A DNA stretch of 64,000 nucleotides from Neobacillus pocheonensis. Lineage in GTDB: Bacteria; Bacillota; Bacilli; Bacillales; Cytobacillaceae. Positions 46,139 to 55,017 of this stretch are shown here, one piece after another. Each line of letters starts with the position of its first letter. Within the stretch, counting starts at the first letter, position 1. The translations under genes were made by a program, and so were the position numbers. The notes under the pieces are model-generated. The model had not been told where the DNA came from. It saw only the letters and a list, made by a program, of their open reading frames with translations, and did no database searches. Location: the NCBI GenBank assembly GCA_023702235.1, contig JAMQCR010000003.1:520501-584500 (forward strand). The letters run 5' to 3'.

Positions 46139-46909
46139 TCAATCCTCCATTTCAACTAATTCCTTAACAAAGAGCTCTTCAAATTTTTGATCTAAAACCC
46201 CATAAAAATAGGCAATTGGATTTCTCACCTTTTGGTTCTTCTTTAGCTTTCGAATTAATTGCTTAAACGCAGCGATCGCGATGTCAAGGACTTTACCTGT
46301 TTCTTTTTCATAATTATTTCGATAGGCTGCAATTTGCGTCATCTTCCAGTATTCTTCAATCGTCTTAGCCTCTGAAAAGAAATACTTTACCAGCTGCACA
46401 AATGGCTGTGGTACACGGTCGCTTACATAGGTGTAATCAAGATCGGACGGTTCTTCTGTACGTTTATTTATCTTTTGATTTTTAGTTTTAGAAGGATTAC
46501 TAGTTTTAGGGTGGTCCAAATTATCCTCTTTGGGTGGTTCATTTGCAGGAAATCGAGTAAATACGTAAAGATTGCTGGTCTGGGAGCCATTTTTCCTTTC
46601 CGTTTCATAGACGGTCATCATCCCTAAAGCGATGGCCTTTTGGATCATCCTCTTAAAGGTTGAGCGTGAGATGCCATTGTCGTTGTATTCATCATGAATC
46701 GCTTTTAACACCGTTCCAATCTTGGCGTTACACACTCCAGGAATTTTTGCTGAAAAACGAACCAGCCGTTTTAAGCCGACTAATTCCCCTTTGGTAAAAT
46801 CGTGTTTCTTGGCTGCCATCCACATTTCCATGTGATGATTAAACTCCTTAAGATTCGTAAACTGAGAAAATTCTTCAAAACGTTCTATTTTGCCTGATTT
46901 TAAATTCAT
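46139..46909 (-). CDS. Winged-helix DNA-binding protein of Bacillus, unknown role
   Basis: 256 aa. Residues 40-120 form a winged-helix domain: GELVGLKRLVRFSAKIPGVC, IGTVLKAIHDEYNDNGISRS TFKRMIQKAIALGMM and a wing ETERKNGSQTSNLYVFTRF. A charged linker (KTSNPSKTKNQKINKRTEEP) leads to a helical C-terminal half (VPQPFVQLVKYFFSEAKTIE, NPIAYFYGVLDQKFEELF). It looks like plasmid or phage replication initiators (RepA-like, wing plus DnaD-like tail) that are multiplied in some Bacillus chromosomes. Its upstream 340 bp form repeat family B, including an AATCAAACGTTTGA palindrome. AGGGTGGTG precedes the ATG. Confidence 0.5.
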   Translation of the reverse strand: MNLKSGKIERFEEFSQFTNLKEFNHHMEMWMAAKKHDFTKGELVGLKRLVRFSAKIPGVCNAKIGTVLKAIHDEYNDNGISRSTFKRMIQKAIALGMMTVYETERKNGSQTSNLYVFTRFPANEPPKEDNLDHPKTSNPSKTKNQKINKRTEEPSDLDYTYVSDRVPQPFVQLVKYFFSEAKTIEEYWKMTQIAAYRNNYEKETGKVLDIAIAAFKQLIRKLKKNQKVRNPIAYFYGVLDQKFEELFVKELVEMED

Positions 46910-46935
46910 TTAAATGCACCACCCTTTTATCCTCT

Positions 46936-47260
46936 ATATATAAATCCAGAGGCAAAACGGACAGGGTCGTTTGATCGTTTTAGTGGCAAAATTGTGACAT
47001 TATTTTTAAGCATTTTCCGGTGGGAATTTTTAATTAGTAGGGTTAGTGCGAATTTTAATCAAACGTTTGAGGAATACAGTTTTTAATCGAGTTTTGTCAA
47101 GAAAGGGAGAATCCCTGAAGGGATTCCCAAATAACTTGGATTTTAAAATGAACCTTGAAAAATCGTCCACACTCCTTTTACAGTGAGAAATTAAGTTAAA
47201 TAGGCAATCATAAGTTGGGGCATAGGCCTGTTTCAGTCACCAGCCAAAGTTCCTTTTTTC
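46936..47260. repeat. Intergenic repeat family B, copy 1 (upstream of the HTH gene)
   Basis: Aligns with 55018-55335 throughout: CCTCTATATATAAATC.AGAGG, AAACGGACA.GGTCGTTTGA, GACATTATTTT.AAG, GTAGGGTTAGTGCGAATTTT, the palindrome (47055-47074, TTAATCAAACGTTTGAGGAA), TTTTGTCAAGAAA, ACACTCCTTTT and CAATCATAAGT.GGGGCATA. On the minus strand it is the promoter and leader side of the HTH gene. Confidence 0.7.
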
Positions 47261-47365
47261 AAAAATGGGAGATGAATTTCGTGCATCTAAATGAGTATGG
47301 AGGAGGGATATGAATGGAGGTAGGAGAAAAGAGAAATTTTATATATCCCTTAGAAGTACAAAAAG

Positions 47366-47386
47366 GAGCATCAATTTCGATGCTCA
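47366..47386 (-). terminator. Terminator of the ywqG-like gene
   Basis: GAGCATC-AATTTC-GATGCTC; on the minus strand followed by CCTTTTTG. Confidence 0.6.
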
Positions 47387-47402
47387 GAAATGTTGATCGT
47401 GT

Positions 47403-48196
47403 TTAAAAACATTGTAAGGTAAAGGTTACTTTATCAAATTGTTTTCTCAATAATTCTTCTTTTTTTATACAAAAATAGAGCAGTCCGGAATCTCCCCACA
47501 TAACACCCAACTCTTCTTCGTCAGAGTCTATTTGGAACAATAACACGGGTTCTTCATCATTGTCATATAGCTCTTCAAACACATCGTTTTGGACATTAAA
47601 TGGTTCTCCTAGCATATAGTGGCCGGCACAATAAAACCTTCTACATCTTCCGGCTGCATTAACGCTTGACGGAAATTCCTAAAATTATCCTCTTCCTCCT
47701 CATTTTCAAAAATCAGATTTTCAGGGTGTTCGGAAATTGTATACATGTTCTTGAAAAGCACCTTGTATGTATCTAATGGAAAATAGTTTTCATTTTCCTC
47801 CGGATATTCTCTTCTTTTCAACGAAGTCATATCTCCATCGAAATAGAGCACTTTATAACATCCTTCATCTTCTTCGAAGCCCAAAGGCTGTTCATAAGCA
47901 TCATAAAACAGATACAAAATACCACGATCAGGAAGCAGATGGTCCTTATCAAATGGTTTTGCTTCTGTAAGGTTAAATTGTCCGATAAACCATAAATAAC
48001 CTTTTTTGTATCGAGGAAATTCCATTTCATCAGGCATATCTGGGAGACCACCTAATTTAGAAGAACCAATAGGAATAACCTCATCATCTACTCCTATCTT
48101 TGCTATTCTAATAGAGTTCTTCAAAGAGGAAATAATCAATGATTTTTTATGGTATAACTCATGTTCGCGAAGTAATTGGTCAATCTGTTGTTTCAT
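47403..48196 (-). pseudogene. YwqG-like DUF1963 protein, frameshifted
   Basis: First part 195 codons: PIGSSKLGGLPDMPDEMEFP, GYLWFIGQFNLTEAKPFDKD HLLPDRGILYLFYDA, the DUF1963 signature (SK.GG.P..P......P). It stops at 47609, where the reading PATIC* should be a GHYMLGEPFNVQ-type continuation; a one-base shift near 47618 restores GHYMLGEPFNVQNDVFEELY and LLFQIDSDEEELGVMWGDSG, LLYFCIKKEELL. These are soluble proteins, sometimes immunity proteins in toxin loci; the function is unknown. Confidence 0.75.
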
Positions 48197-48331
48197 GATT
48201 CTCCAACCCCCATATATTTATTTTTATAGCTACAATCAACAATAAAAAATGAATGGAGCCTAGTATAAAAAATGTTGTAGTATCGCATATTTTCCTGTGT
48301 ATTTAATTTTAGTCCAATTCATGATCATGTT

Positions 48332-48350
48332 CAATTAAACGTTTGATTGA
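48332..48350. repeat. CAATTAAACGTTTGATTGA palindrome
   Basis: Variant of the window-wide palindrome, in the 265-bp gap between ywqG and the DUF1659 gene. Confidence 0.5.
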
Positions 48351-48461
48351 AGAGGAAATAAGTATCAGTAGGTACCCTCTATTTCTAATAAAAAATTGTT
48401 ATCTACCATGTCCTTTTTCTCACTTTTTTTATATATAGAAGGTGAGAGGAGGTGGTAGACA

Positions 48462-48680
48462 ATGGCACAGGCAATATTAGCAGAGACAAAGCTGCGATTG
48501 GTGTTTGAAGTAGGAATGGATGAGAAGGGAGCGCCCATTTTAAAAGCAAAGACATTGAACAACATCAAGAAAGAAGCAACAGCAAATCAGCTCTATCAAG
48601 TGGCAAAAGCAGTATCTGTTTTGTGCAATGATCAGCTGAGCAGCATTGAAAGAGCAGATAACACCGAAATTCTAGCCTAA
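48462..48680 (+). CDS. DUF1659 family protein
   Basis: 72 aa: AETKLRLVFEVGMDEKGAPI LKAKTLNNIKKEATANQLYQ VAKAVSVLCND is the DUF1659 pattern (PF07872). Small cytosolic Bacillus protein of unknown role, regularly next to DUF2922 and YvrJ as here. GGAGGTGG precedes the ATG. First gene of a three-gene operon. Confidence 0.8.
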   Translation: MAQAILAETKLRLVFEVGMDEKGAPILKAKTLNNIKKEATANQLYQVAKAVSVLCNDQLSSIERADNTEILA

Positions 48681-48716
48681 TGGTTGGAGATTCGATTATG
48701 ATAGGAGGTGAAAGGG

Positions 48717-48935
48717 ATGGCTAAAACATTGGAATTACAATTTGTGACCGAGTTCGGGAAAACGGCTCGATTGACCGTTGATAATCCAAAAGAACCAGTG
48801 AATGAAGCGGTTGTCAAGCAATCGATGGCAGATATTATTGCTTCAGGAATTATTAATACAGCAGGCGGCAATTTAGTTTCCGCTCAAGGTGCTAGAATCG
48901 TAGATCGTAATATAACTGATTATAAACTTGCTTAA
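48717..48935 (+). CDS. DUF2922 family protein
   Basis: 72 aa: KTLELQFVTEFGKTARLTVD NPKEPVNEAVVKQSMADIIA and a C-terminal RIVDRNITDYKLA fit DUF2922. It begins 36 bp after the DUF1659 gene with AGGAGGTGAAAGGG directly before ATG 48717. Unknown function. Confidence 0.8.
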   Translation: MAKTLELQFVTEFGKTARLTVDNPKEPVNEAVVKQSMADIIASGIINTAGGNLVSAQGARIVDRNITDYKLA

Positions 48936-49019
48936 TGAATAGAGGAAAAGGCCGGATTCACATTGAAGCCGGTCTTTCTTTTTACATGTCTTCATAATGA
49001 AAAGAAAGGAGAAAGAAGC

Positions 49020-49163
49020 GTGGATGAGCTCATACCTATCATCAGTCAGGTAGGATTCCCAATTGTTGTGTCCTTATACTTGCTTTATCGGATTGAAACA
49101 AAGCTTGATATGGTGGTCCAATCCATTCAGAATCTGCCAGACCGAATGAAGGAAAGGAATTGA
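49020..49163 (+). CDS. yvrJ: YvrJ family membrane protein
   Basis: 47 aa beginning at GTG 49020, AAAGGAG 7 nt upstream. ELIPIISQVGFPIVVSLYLL YRIETKLDMVVQSIQNLP: one membrane helix followed by an amphipathic helix, the YvrJ pattern (PF12841). Third gene of the DUF1659-DUF2922-YvrJ set; terminator follows. Confidence 0.75.
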   Translation: MDELIPIISQVGFPIVVSLYLLYRIETKLDMVVQSIQNLPDRMKERN

Positions 49164-49189
49164 ATAGTGTCTAATTCCATCTCTATAAC

Positions 49190-49241
49190 AAAGACGTAAA
49201 ACATAGACATTCTTTCATGTCTATGTTTTACGTCTTTTAAT
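49190..49241 (+). terminator. Strong terminator after yvrJ
   Basis: 21-bp perfect arms 49190-49210 and 49217-49237 around TCTTTC, followed by TTAATTTT. Confidence 0.75.
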
Positions 49242-49256
49242 TTTGCTGAAGCGTGA

Positions 49257-49520
49257 TTTGACATATTTTTTACGAGCTAGGCAGCAAAGATCCATTTATA
49301 GTAGGTAATTGCGCAGATCTAATCAAACGTTTGATTAAAAGGGAAATAGGTCAAATTTGGATGAGAAGTGTAGTTTTTGCTGATAGTAAATGCTAGTTTG
49401 GATATTCCACTTGAAAAATGAAACACTAATTGACATTCTCTTTAGCTTTTTTGAGGGCAAAATCCTTTAGATTAAGGGTCTGGCGGGATATTTAATCAAA
49501 CGTTTGTTTAAAAGGTTTTT
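49257..49520. repeat. Intergenic repeat family A, copy 2 (two palindromes)
   Basis: Homologous to 2338-2600. Palindromes at 49320-49337 (TAATCAAACGTTTGATTA, perfect) and 49492-49511 (TTAATCAAACGTTTGTTTAA), again about 172 bp apart; conserved GAAACACTAATTGACATTCT-type middle. Confidence 0.7.
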
Positions 49521-49634
49521 TTAGCTGAATTTCTCGAAATATGTAAGCATGCAATACTCGAAATTGCCAATTCTAGTATCACCATAAAAAACAAACCGCT
49601 AGGAGTTAGGAGACGGCTTCAATGAAGATTGATA

Positions 49635-50124
49635 TTTTCCGGTATTCAAGGAGAGTTTTGTCCTTGAAGATTGATATTTTCCGGTATTCAAGGAGATTTT
49701 TGTCCTTGGGAGGCAAGATGTAGGACACTTTTCCGGTATTCAAGGAGAGTTTTGTCCTTGAAAGGCAGGATAAAGGATGCTTTTCTGGTTCTCAAGGAGA
49801 TTTTTGTCCTTAAGAGGCAGGATAAAGGACACTTTTCCGGTATTCAAGGAGATTTTTGTCCTTGAGAGGCAAGATGTAGGACACTTTTCCGGTATTCAAG
49901 GAGAGTTTTGTCCTTGAAAGGCAGGATAAAGGATGCTTTTCTGGTTCTCAAGGAGATTTTTGTCCTTAAGAGGCAGGATAAAGGACACTTTTCCGGTATT
50001 CAAGGAGAGTTTTGTCTTTGAGAGGCAGGATAAAGGACGCTTTTCTGGTATTCAAGGAGAGTTTTGTCCATGAGAGGCAGGATAAAGGACACTTTTCCAG
50101 ATTTCAAGGAGGTTTTTGTCCTAA
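49635..50124. repeat. 52-bp tandem repeat array, 10 units
   Basis: Units begin TTTTCCGGTATTCAAGGAG at 49635, 49677, 49729, 49781, 49833, 49885, 49937, 49989, 50041 and 50093; spacing is 52 bp except for the first (42). Each unit contains CAAGGAGA.TTTTTGTCCTTG, a small hairpin. Units 2-4 (49677-49832) and 5-7 (49833-49988) differ at one base, so a 156-bp block was duplicated. No sensible protein is encoded because 52 is not a multiple of 3. Confidence 0.9.
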
Positions 50125-50216
50125 AGCCTGAAATAAGTTCTTGGGGTTGAGAATCTACAGGCACTTCTTAGGGTAAAAGATAATGAATCAAGGGGAATAA
50201 GAAACCGCTAGCTTGA

Positions 50217-50258
50217 TAGATACGGTGAACCGTAACTTAAGTAAACGAGGTTTTTTAA
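50217..50258. repeat. TACGGTGAACCGTA element
   Basis: GATAGATACGGTGAACCGTA followed by GAGGTTTTTT, related to the terminator at 2058-2113. Both lie within 300-700 bp of a repeat family A copy. Confidence 0.45.
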
Positions 50259-50290
50259 TATATTCTTAAAGAACAAAAATTTGATTCTTA

Positions 50291-50429
50291 GATCAATATT
50301 TCCTTTAATCAGAAATATTGATCCTGATTTGTTCTTTTGCAATTGTCCGATTGTTTTTTAGAGGTAAGTACATAGTCATTATTTTTTAAAGAAGTATCAA
50401 GAACAACTCAACGTTCTTGATACTTCTTT
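50291..50429. terminator. Two perfect hairpins after the MFS gene
   Basis: GATCAATATTTC/GAAATATTGATC (50291-50302, 50312-50323) and a 17-bp perfect stem 50388-50404/50413-50429 around AACTCAAC. They lie downstream of the minus-strand MFS gene and probably terminate or stabilise its transcript. T runs are weak. Confidence 0.5.
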
Positions 50430-50540
50430 CTTCAATTTTATTTGAAGGATTTACTGTAATTTCATTAATTATGCCATGGAAAGATTTTTGTTCTTTTGGA
50501 GGTACCATAGGAAGTATGCCAAGGCGTTCCTGGCTTCCCC

Positions 50541-51731
50541 TTATGCTGGTTTCTTTTGTTTTTGGTCTAAGCGATGACTTAGGAAAGTTAGAAGACATGC
50601 AAAGATAGCAACAACCCCACCGACCCATGTTACATTCATTAAATTCCCTAGATGGTATACAATTCCGCCTAAGGCGGAACCCAATGCGATACCAACATTG
50701 CTTGCGACTGGCATCAGTGAAGCAGCGAGTCCTGTCGCTTTTGGCTGATAAATACCGGCAAGGTCTATTAAATAAAGCTGGGTAGATGTTGTTAAGAGGA
50801 TGGCCATTAGCGACATCAAGCCAATGTTTGCCAGTCCTAAAATAAAATGATTTGTCGTCCAAAATAAACTTGTCAGAACAATTGCCTGCACGAGAAAAAC
50901 AAACCGAAGGCGTCCGATTGCATTGTGGCTCGCAATTTTACCAGCGAGGATGTTGCTGAAAATCGAGATAAATCCGTAGCCAAACAAGATCAAACTGATT
51001 GAATGATTGGGTGCTTCCATACCCTTCAAGATCGGAACAAGGTACGTAAAAACGGCATAAGTTGCGCCAAATCCGAGAGCAGGAATGAAAAAAGCCATCA
51101 AGATTCGTGGCTGGGTCAATAAAGAAAACTGATCCCGCATCGAACTGCGTATTTGTCTGAGCTTATTAGGCAAGACGAAAAAGGATGCCAAAAACGCCAA
51201 TCCACCCAGGAAAGTAGTTAACACGAAAGTGGCATTCCAGCCGTACCATTCGGCGATAACAGTGCCAATTGGTACTCCAACCACGTTTGCAAGCGTGAAA
51301 CCACCGAAAACGAATGATACCGCAAGTCCGCGTTTTGCAATCGGAATGGTTTCACTTGCAACAATCATGGCAAGAGAGATTAAAACTCCTGTTACAATCG
51401 CTGTCAACATCCGAAGTGCAAGGAGCATGATGTAGCTCGTCGAAATCACGCACAAAGCATTCAGGATGATGAACGATCCTATCAAAAACAACATCCATTT
51501 CCGCTTTGGAAAATGACTTGTTGCTGACATCACGAGTGGTGTGGCAATGGCAAACGTAATCGCAAAAGCAGAAACGAGTGTGCCTGCTTTTGCATTTGTC
51601 ATATGAAGACTCGAGGAAATATCGGTTAAGATCCCTACGATAACAAATTCGCTTGTTCCGAGAACAAATGTTAATAAAGTAAGTGTTAAGATGAGTAACC
51701 AATGTCGCTTGGATAATTCTGTGGCAAGCAT
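50541..51731 (-). CDS. MFS efflux transporter (AraJ/YdhP-like)
   Basis: 396 aa, 12 membrane helices. Proton-coupled drug or sugar exporter of the DHA1-like group: LGTSEFVIVGILTDISSSLH in TM1, KAGTLVSAFAITFAIATPL in TM2, ALRMLTAIVTGVLISLAMIV, GLAVSFVFGGFTLANVVGVP IGTVIAEWYGW (motif C region). Intact. Its own transcription unit; no regulator adjacent. Substrate unknown; arabinose/IPTG or chloramphenicol-like compounds are typical of relatives. Confidence 0.85.
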   Translation of the reverse strand: MLATELSKRHWLLILTLTLLTFVLGTSEFVIVGILTDISSSLHMTNAKAGTLVSAFAITFAIATPLVMSATSHFPKRKWMLFLIGSFIILNALCVISTSYIMLLALRMLTAIVTGVLISLAMIVASETIPIAKRGLAVSFVFGGFTLANVVGVPIGTVIAEWYGWNATFVLTTFLGGLAFLASFFVLPNKLRQIRSSMRDQFSLLTQPRILMAFFIPALGFGATYAVFTYLVPILKGMEAPNHSISLILFGYGFISIFSNILAGKIASHNAIGRLRFVFLVQAIVLTSLFWTTNHFILGLANIGLMSLMAILLTTSTQLYLIDLAGIYQPKATGLAASLMPVASNVGIALGSALGGIVYHLGNLMNVTWVGGVVAIFACLLTFLSHRLDQKQKKPA

Positions 51732-52520
51732 AAATACCTCTTTTCTTAGATGAATGTAAATGTGTCACATGGTAGATAAACAATCTAATCATCATACCAT
51801 AAAACATTTTTACGAGGAAAACCCTTGCTTATATTTTGTCTAAAGTTTAGTTAGTTATCGTTGATTATTTCCATTTATGGATAGTAGTATTAGTTGGGTC
51901 TAAATTTATTCTTATTTCGTTCTTTAATAGTAGGGAACTTCCAATTTTTAGATAAGTCAAAAGTTAATGCAAAGCTTGTTGCGATACAAGGGGAATTACG
52001 GAAGAAAGTGTACAGCTTTCTGATTATAAGAAAGAATTAGAAACGGACAGTGACCAAGAGATCGTTACAGGTTTTATCATCGGTAATATTCTATAAATTA
52101 AAAAATGAATATACTTTTCAAAAGGAAGTCGTATGTAACGATTTCCTTTATTGATTTAAGTCCTATAGAAAAGAATAATGTTAGTTCGTTCTTTATAACG
52201 GTAAATAAGTGGAAAATTATGAAAAAGTTAAGTTTCATAACATATACTTTATTAATGGTTCCTGAATTAGGGGGGATGGCATGCATCAAGGTATTCTATT
52301 ATTTTACTAAATTTGCAATTTGAGAGTATATGATAAAGAGTCTTAGGGGGGGTGTAATAGGAGGTTAATAGGAAAAAATTGTGTTAACAGTGCAGGTTCG
52401 TGAATAGGATATATGAATTATTAGGGGTTTCCATTTGAGCTAAGAAATTTGATATATATTTCGATAAATTATGACAAATTTCATACCATTTTATCTAGTA
52501 GAATAATACTGTATATTTAA
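51732..52520. other. Intergenic region before the L,D-transpeptidase
   Basis: About 790 bases with no intact gene. A fragment ITEESVQLSDYKKELETDSD QEIVTGFIIGNIL (about 51996-52096, plus) reads like a protein C-terminus but has no start. The stretch ends in an AT-rich promoter region (TATGACA and TAGAATAAT around 52470-52507) ahead of the riboswitch. Confidence 0.4.
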
Positions 52521-52600
52521 GAAAGGCAAACTAATCGAAAGTTTAGGAGGCAAAGCCACAGGTCTAAAATCGGAAGACCATGATGGCTGGGTTACTAGGT
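52521..52600 (+). promoter_or_regulatory. Cyclic-di-GMP-I (GEMM) riboswitch
   Basis: All main GEMM-I features in order: GGCAAACTAATCGAAAGTTT with the GAAA tetraloop hairpin, AGGAGGCAAAGCCACAGGTC TAAA core, second hairpin GGTCTAAAATCGGAAGACC, then ATGATGGCTGGGTTACTAG with the tetraloop-receptor/3' junction. The start codon is only 18 nt past its end and the ribosome site GGGGGAAGG directly abuts it, so translational control is likely. The controlled gene is an L,D-transpeptidase. Confidence 0.85.
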
Positions 52601-52617
52601 AAGCAGGGGGAAGGTTT

Positions 52618-54063
52618 ATGGGAAATGCGGCACATGAAACAGTTGATCAAATGAATAAAGAATGGGTTAACCCATTCAAACGGCTCTTAAACTGGAAGTT
52701 CATGGTAAGCGGTGTGATCATTATTATTGCACTCGTATTTGCGGGTATTTACTATTATCAGTCAACCCGATTCAATGCAAATATCACGATCAATGATACA
52801 AAAGTCGGTGGACTGACTGCTGATCAAGCAATAAAAAAATTAGGATCATCTGTATTAAAAAACGAAGTCTATGTCGGACAAGAACAAATAGTTGATGGAA
52901 ACGATACGAAGATGGGATTTACGAATAACGATCTTCCTAGTATCAAGAAATTATTAAGAAAACAGTTGACGTTATTGCCTTCCTCAAAGGCAATAAATTA
53001 TTCGTTGATGTCAAGCAAAGGGGATCCGTATCAAAGCCAAACGATGAAAAAGCTAGTAGAGGAAAAGCTCAACCTCATGAATAAGAGCTTAAAAGCGCCC
53101 CAAGATGCAGAGGCTCAGTTGGAACAGGGCAAAATTATTGTTTCCCAAAGCATTAATGGGAAGCAGTATGATGTGGCCAGTTTATTAAAAGATTATCAGA
53201 ATCAGGAATATAGTAGTGAAATCCATCTGAATGCCGTATACATACTGCCGATCAAAGCGGACAGTCCGACTGTAAAAAATGAAGAAAAAATGCTGCAAGA
53301 TCTCCTTCAACGAACCGTTGATTATAAGGTACAGAACCAAGTTTATTCTTTAAAAGGCAGCGATTTAATTAAAAATGCAACCGTGTCAAAAAATATGCAG
53401 TATAGTTTTGACGCGGGCGGTATTACGAACAAGGTTGCTGAAATTAATGGTTCTCAATCAACATTAAATAAAAATTACCAATTTAAGACCCATACAGGAT
53501 CGGTAATATCGGTAAAAGGTCAATCCTATGGCTGGGCAATGGATGTCGGCGCAGAATCGAAGCGGATTCAAGACGCCTTTGAAAAAGGGGAAAAATCGGT
53601 TCTTGCCAATAGTATTTACGGTGTTGGTTGGAGCACTTATGGCATTGGCTATCATACTACAACGAACAATGGCATTGGTGACACGTATGCAGAAGTGTCA
53701 ATTCAGGAACAACGGATTTGGATTTATAAAAATGGGCAATTAGTAGTCACAACCCCTGTAGTTACAGGCAGACATGACGTCAATGAAGATACACCAACAG
53801 GCGTGTGGTATATCATGTATAAACAATCACCATCTGTCCTCAAGGGCAGTGAAGTAGGCAATCAGAATTATTCAGTTAAAGTATCTTATTGGGCACCGTT
53901 TACGAACAGTGGTTGCGGCTTCCATGATGCCAGTTGGCGGACAAACTGGGCAAGTAATGCCTATCTTAACCAAGGATCAGGTGGCTGCGTCAACACCCCG
54001 CCAAGTGTAATGAAAACCGTGTATGACAATCTTACTCAAAACGAGCCAGTTGTCATTTATTAA
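52618..54063 (+). CDS. L,D-transpeptidase with N-terminal anchor and PG-binding-like domains
   Basis: 481 aa. One N-terminal membrane helix (FMVSGVIIIIALVFAGIYYY, about 29-48), then extracellular repeats of the PG_binding_4/VanW-like type (INDTKVGGLTADQAIKKLGS ... DYKVQNQVYSLKGSDLIKNA), and a C-terminal YkuD domain (TYAEVSIQEQRIWIYKNGQL, VTGRHDVNEDTPTGVWYIMY). The active-site set is present: HDASWRTNWASNAYLNQGSG GCVNTP with His and the SxGCxN-like Cys. It cross-links peptidoglycan (3-3 links) or attaches proteins outside the cell. Controlled by the c-di-GMP riboswitch. Strong terminator behind. Confidence 0.88.
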   Translation: MGNAAHETVDQMNKEWVNPFKRLLNWKFMVSGVIIIIALVFAGIYYYQSTRFNANITINDTKVGGLTADQAIKKLGSSVLKNEVYVGQEQIVDGNDTKMGFTNNDLPSIKKLLRKQLTLLPSSKAINYSLMSSKGDPYQSQTMKKLVEEKLNLMNKSLKAPQDAEAQLEQGKIIVSQSINGKQYDVASLLKDYQNQEYSSEIHLNAVYILPIKADSPTVKNEEKMLQDLLQRTVDYKVQNQVYSLKGSDLIKNATVSKNMQYSFDAGGITNKVAEINGSQSTLNKNYQFKTHTGSVISVKGQSYGWAMDVGAESKRIQDAFEKGEKSVLANSIYGVGWSTYGIGYHTTTNNGIGDTYAEVSIQEQRIWIYKNGQLVVTTPVVTGRHDVNEDTPTGVWYIMYKQSPSVLKGSEVGNQNYSVKVSYWAPFTNSGCGFHDASWRTNWASNAYLNQGSGGCVNTPPSVMKTVYDNLTQNEPVVIY

Positions 54064-54164
54064 TTTTCAGTGCCTTTCACCGCACGAAATTTGTCGAAGA
54101 TTGATAGGTTTAGATTGTAGGATTCGAATAAAGTATGAAGGGGTAAATGAGGATGTTCCAAAAG

Positions 54165-54198
54165 AAAGGATCCAAACTAAAAGTTTGGATCCTTTTTT
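54165..54198 (+). terminator. Terminator of the L,D-transpeptidase gene
   Basis: AAAGGATCCAAACT/AGTTTGGATCCTTT with loop AAA, then T run. Confidence 0.85.
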
Positions 54199-54333
54199 GC
54201 TGTTACCGGCGAGGGTTTGATTATTTAATTTACTTACCAGGATTTTGTGTCTTTTTAATGTAGGAATAGAATGCTTTCTCGAAAAACTACCTTTGTTAGT
54301 ACCTCCAATTGTTATTCTCTTCCGCTTTTAAAT

Positions 54334-54615
54334 TTAATCAAATATTTTATATCCATCTCTCTTATCTGCTAAATTTTCTTTTATATATGTAATTGCATCA
54401 TGGTTTGATATTGATGAACATTTATTTACAGTTATTTTTATTTGTTTTTCGTCTAAATGATTGGTTGAAAATTCACAACCAATCTTTTCTAATTTCGTTC
54501 CTATATCACTTTGAGTATATTCATTAACAACTTTTGCATTTTCACTTACCGTATTCGTTCCACAGCCTACTAGGAAACCACCTGCTAATAAAATAATTCC
54601 AATAAGTTTTTTCAT
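54334..54615 (-). CDS. Small lipoprotein, unknown function
   Basis: 93 aa. Lipoprotein signal KKLIGIILLAGGFLVGCG with the lipobox L-V-G-C at residues 15-18; mature part is acidic/helical with two more Cys (KIGCEFSTNH, VNKCSSISNH) that could form a disulfide. AGGAGATG 8 nt before ATG. No family recognised. Confidence 0.65.
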   Translation of the reverse strand: MKKLIGIILLAGGFLVGCGTNTVSENAKVVNEYTQSDIGTKLEKIGCEFSTNHLDEKQIKITVNKCSSISNHDAITYIKENLADKRDGYKIFD

Positions 54616-55017
54616 TATGTGAACATCTCCTAGTTAGTATTTTTATTTGGTAGGAAAAGGGATTTCTCCTTAATCCTTTAAAATTGTGATAATACAGGAT
54701 ATAATCCTGCAATAATTTAAATTGTTCGGCTTCCATTACTTCCTTTAATTCGTTTAATGATTCGGTAATGGTTTTAGGCTTTTTCTGGTGTATATGCTCT
54801 GTTTTTTTGGGTAAGGGAATCTAGAAAAAGATTTCTATTTCTTGTGTAACTTGTATATTTACAATGCCCAAAATTGGAAACAATCCATTCTTTATAGTTG
54901 GAATCATTCTTTAGTAAATTAAAACTATTATCCAAGATTTTACCAAAGCTTGACGGTTTTACTGTTAAACAGTCTTATAATATAAAAATCCAGTTATGTG
55001 ATTGGGACCTTTAACCT

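Noticed and set aside
49671..49865. 64-codon frame across the tandem array
   Set aside because: The unit length of 52 bp shifts frame every unit; the open frame is a by-product of the repeat.
49635..50124. CRISPR array
   Set aside because: Units are continuous 52-bp tandem copies without unique spacers and no cas genes are nearby.
50386..50862. 158-codon minus-strand frame overlapping the MFS gene end
   Set aside because: It is a shadow of the MFS coding sequence in another frame.
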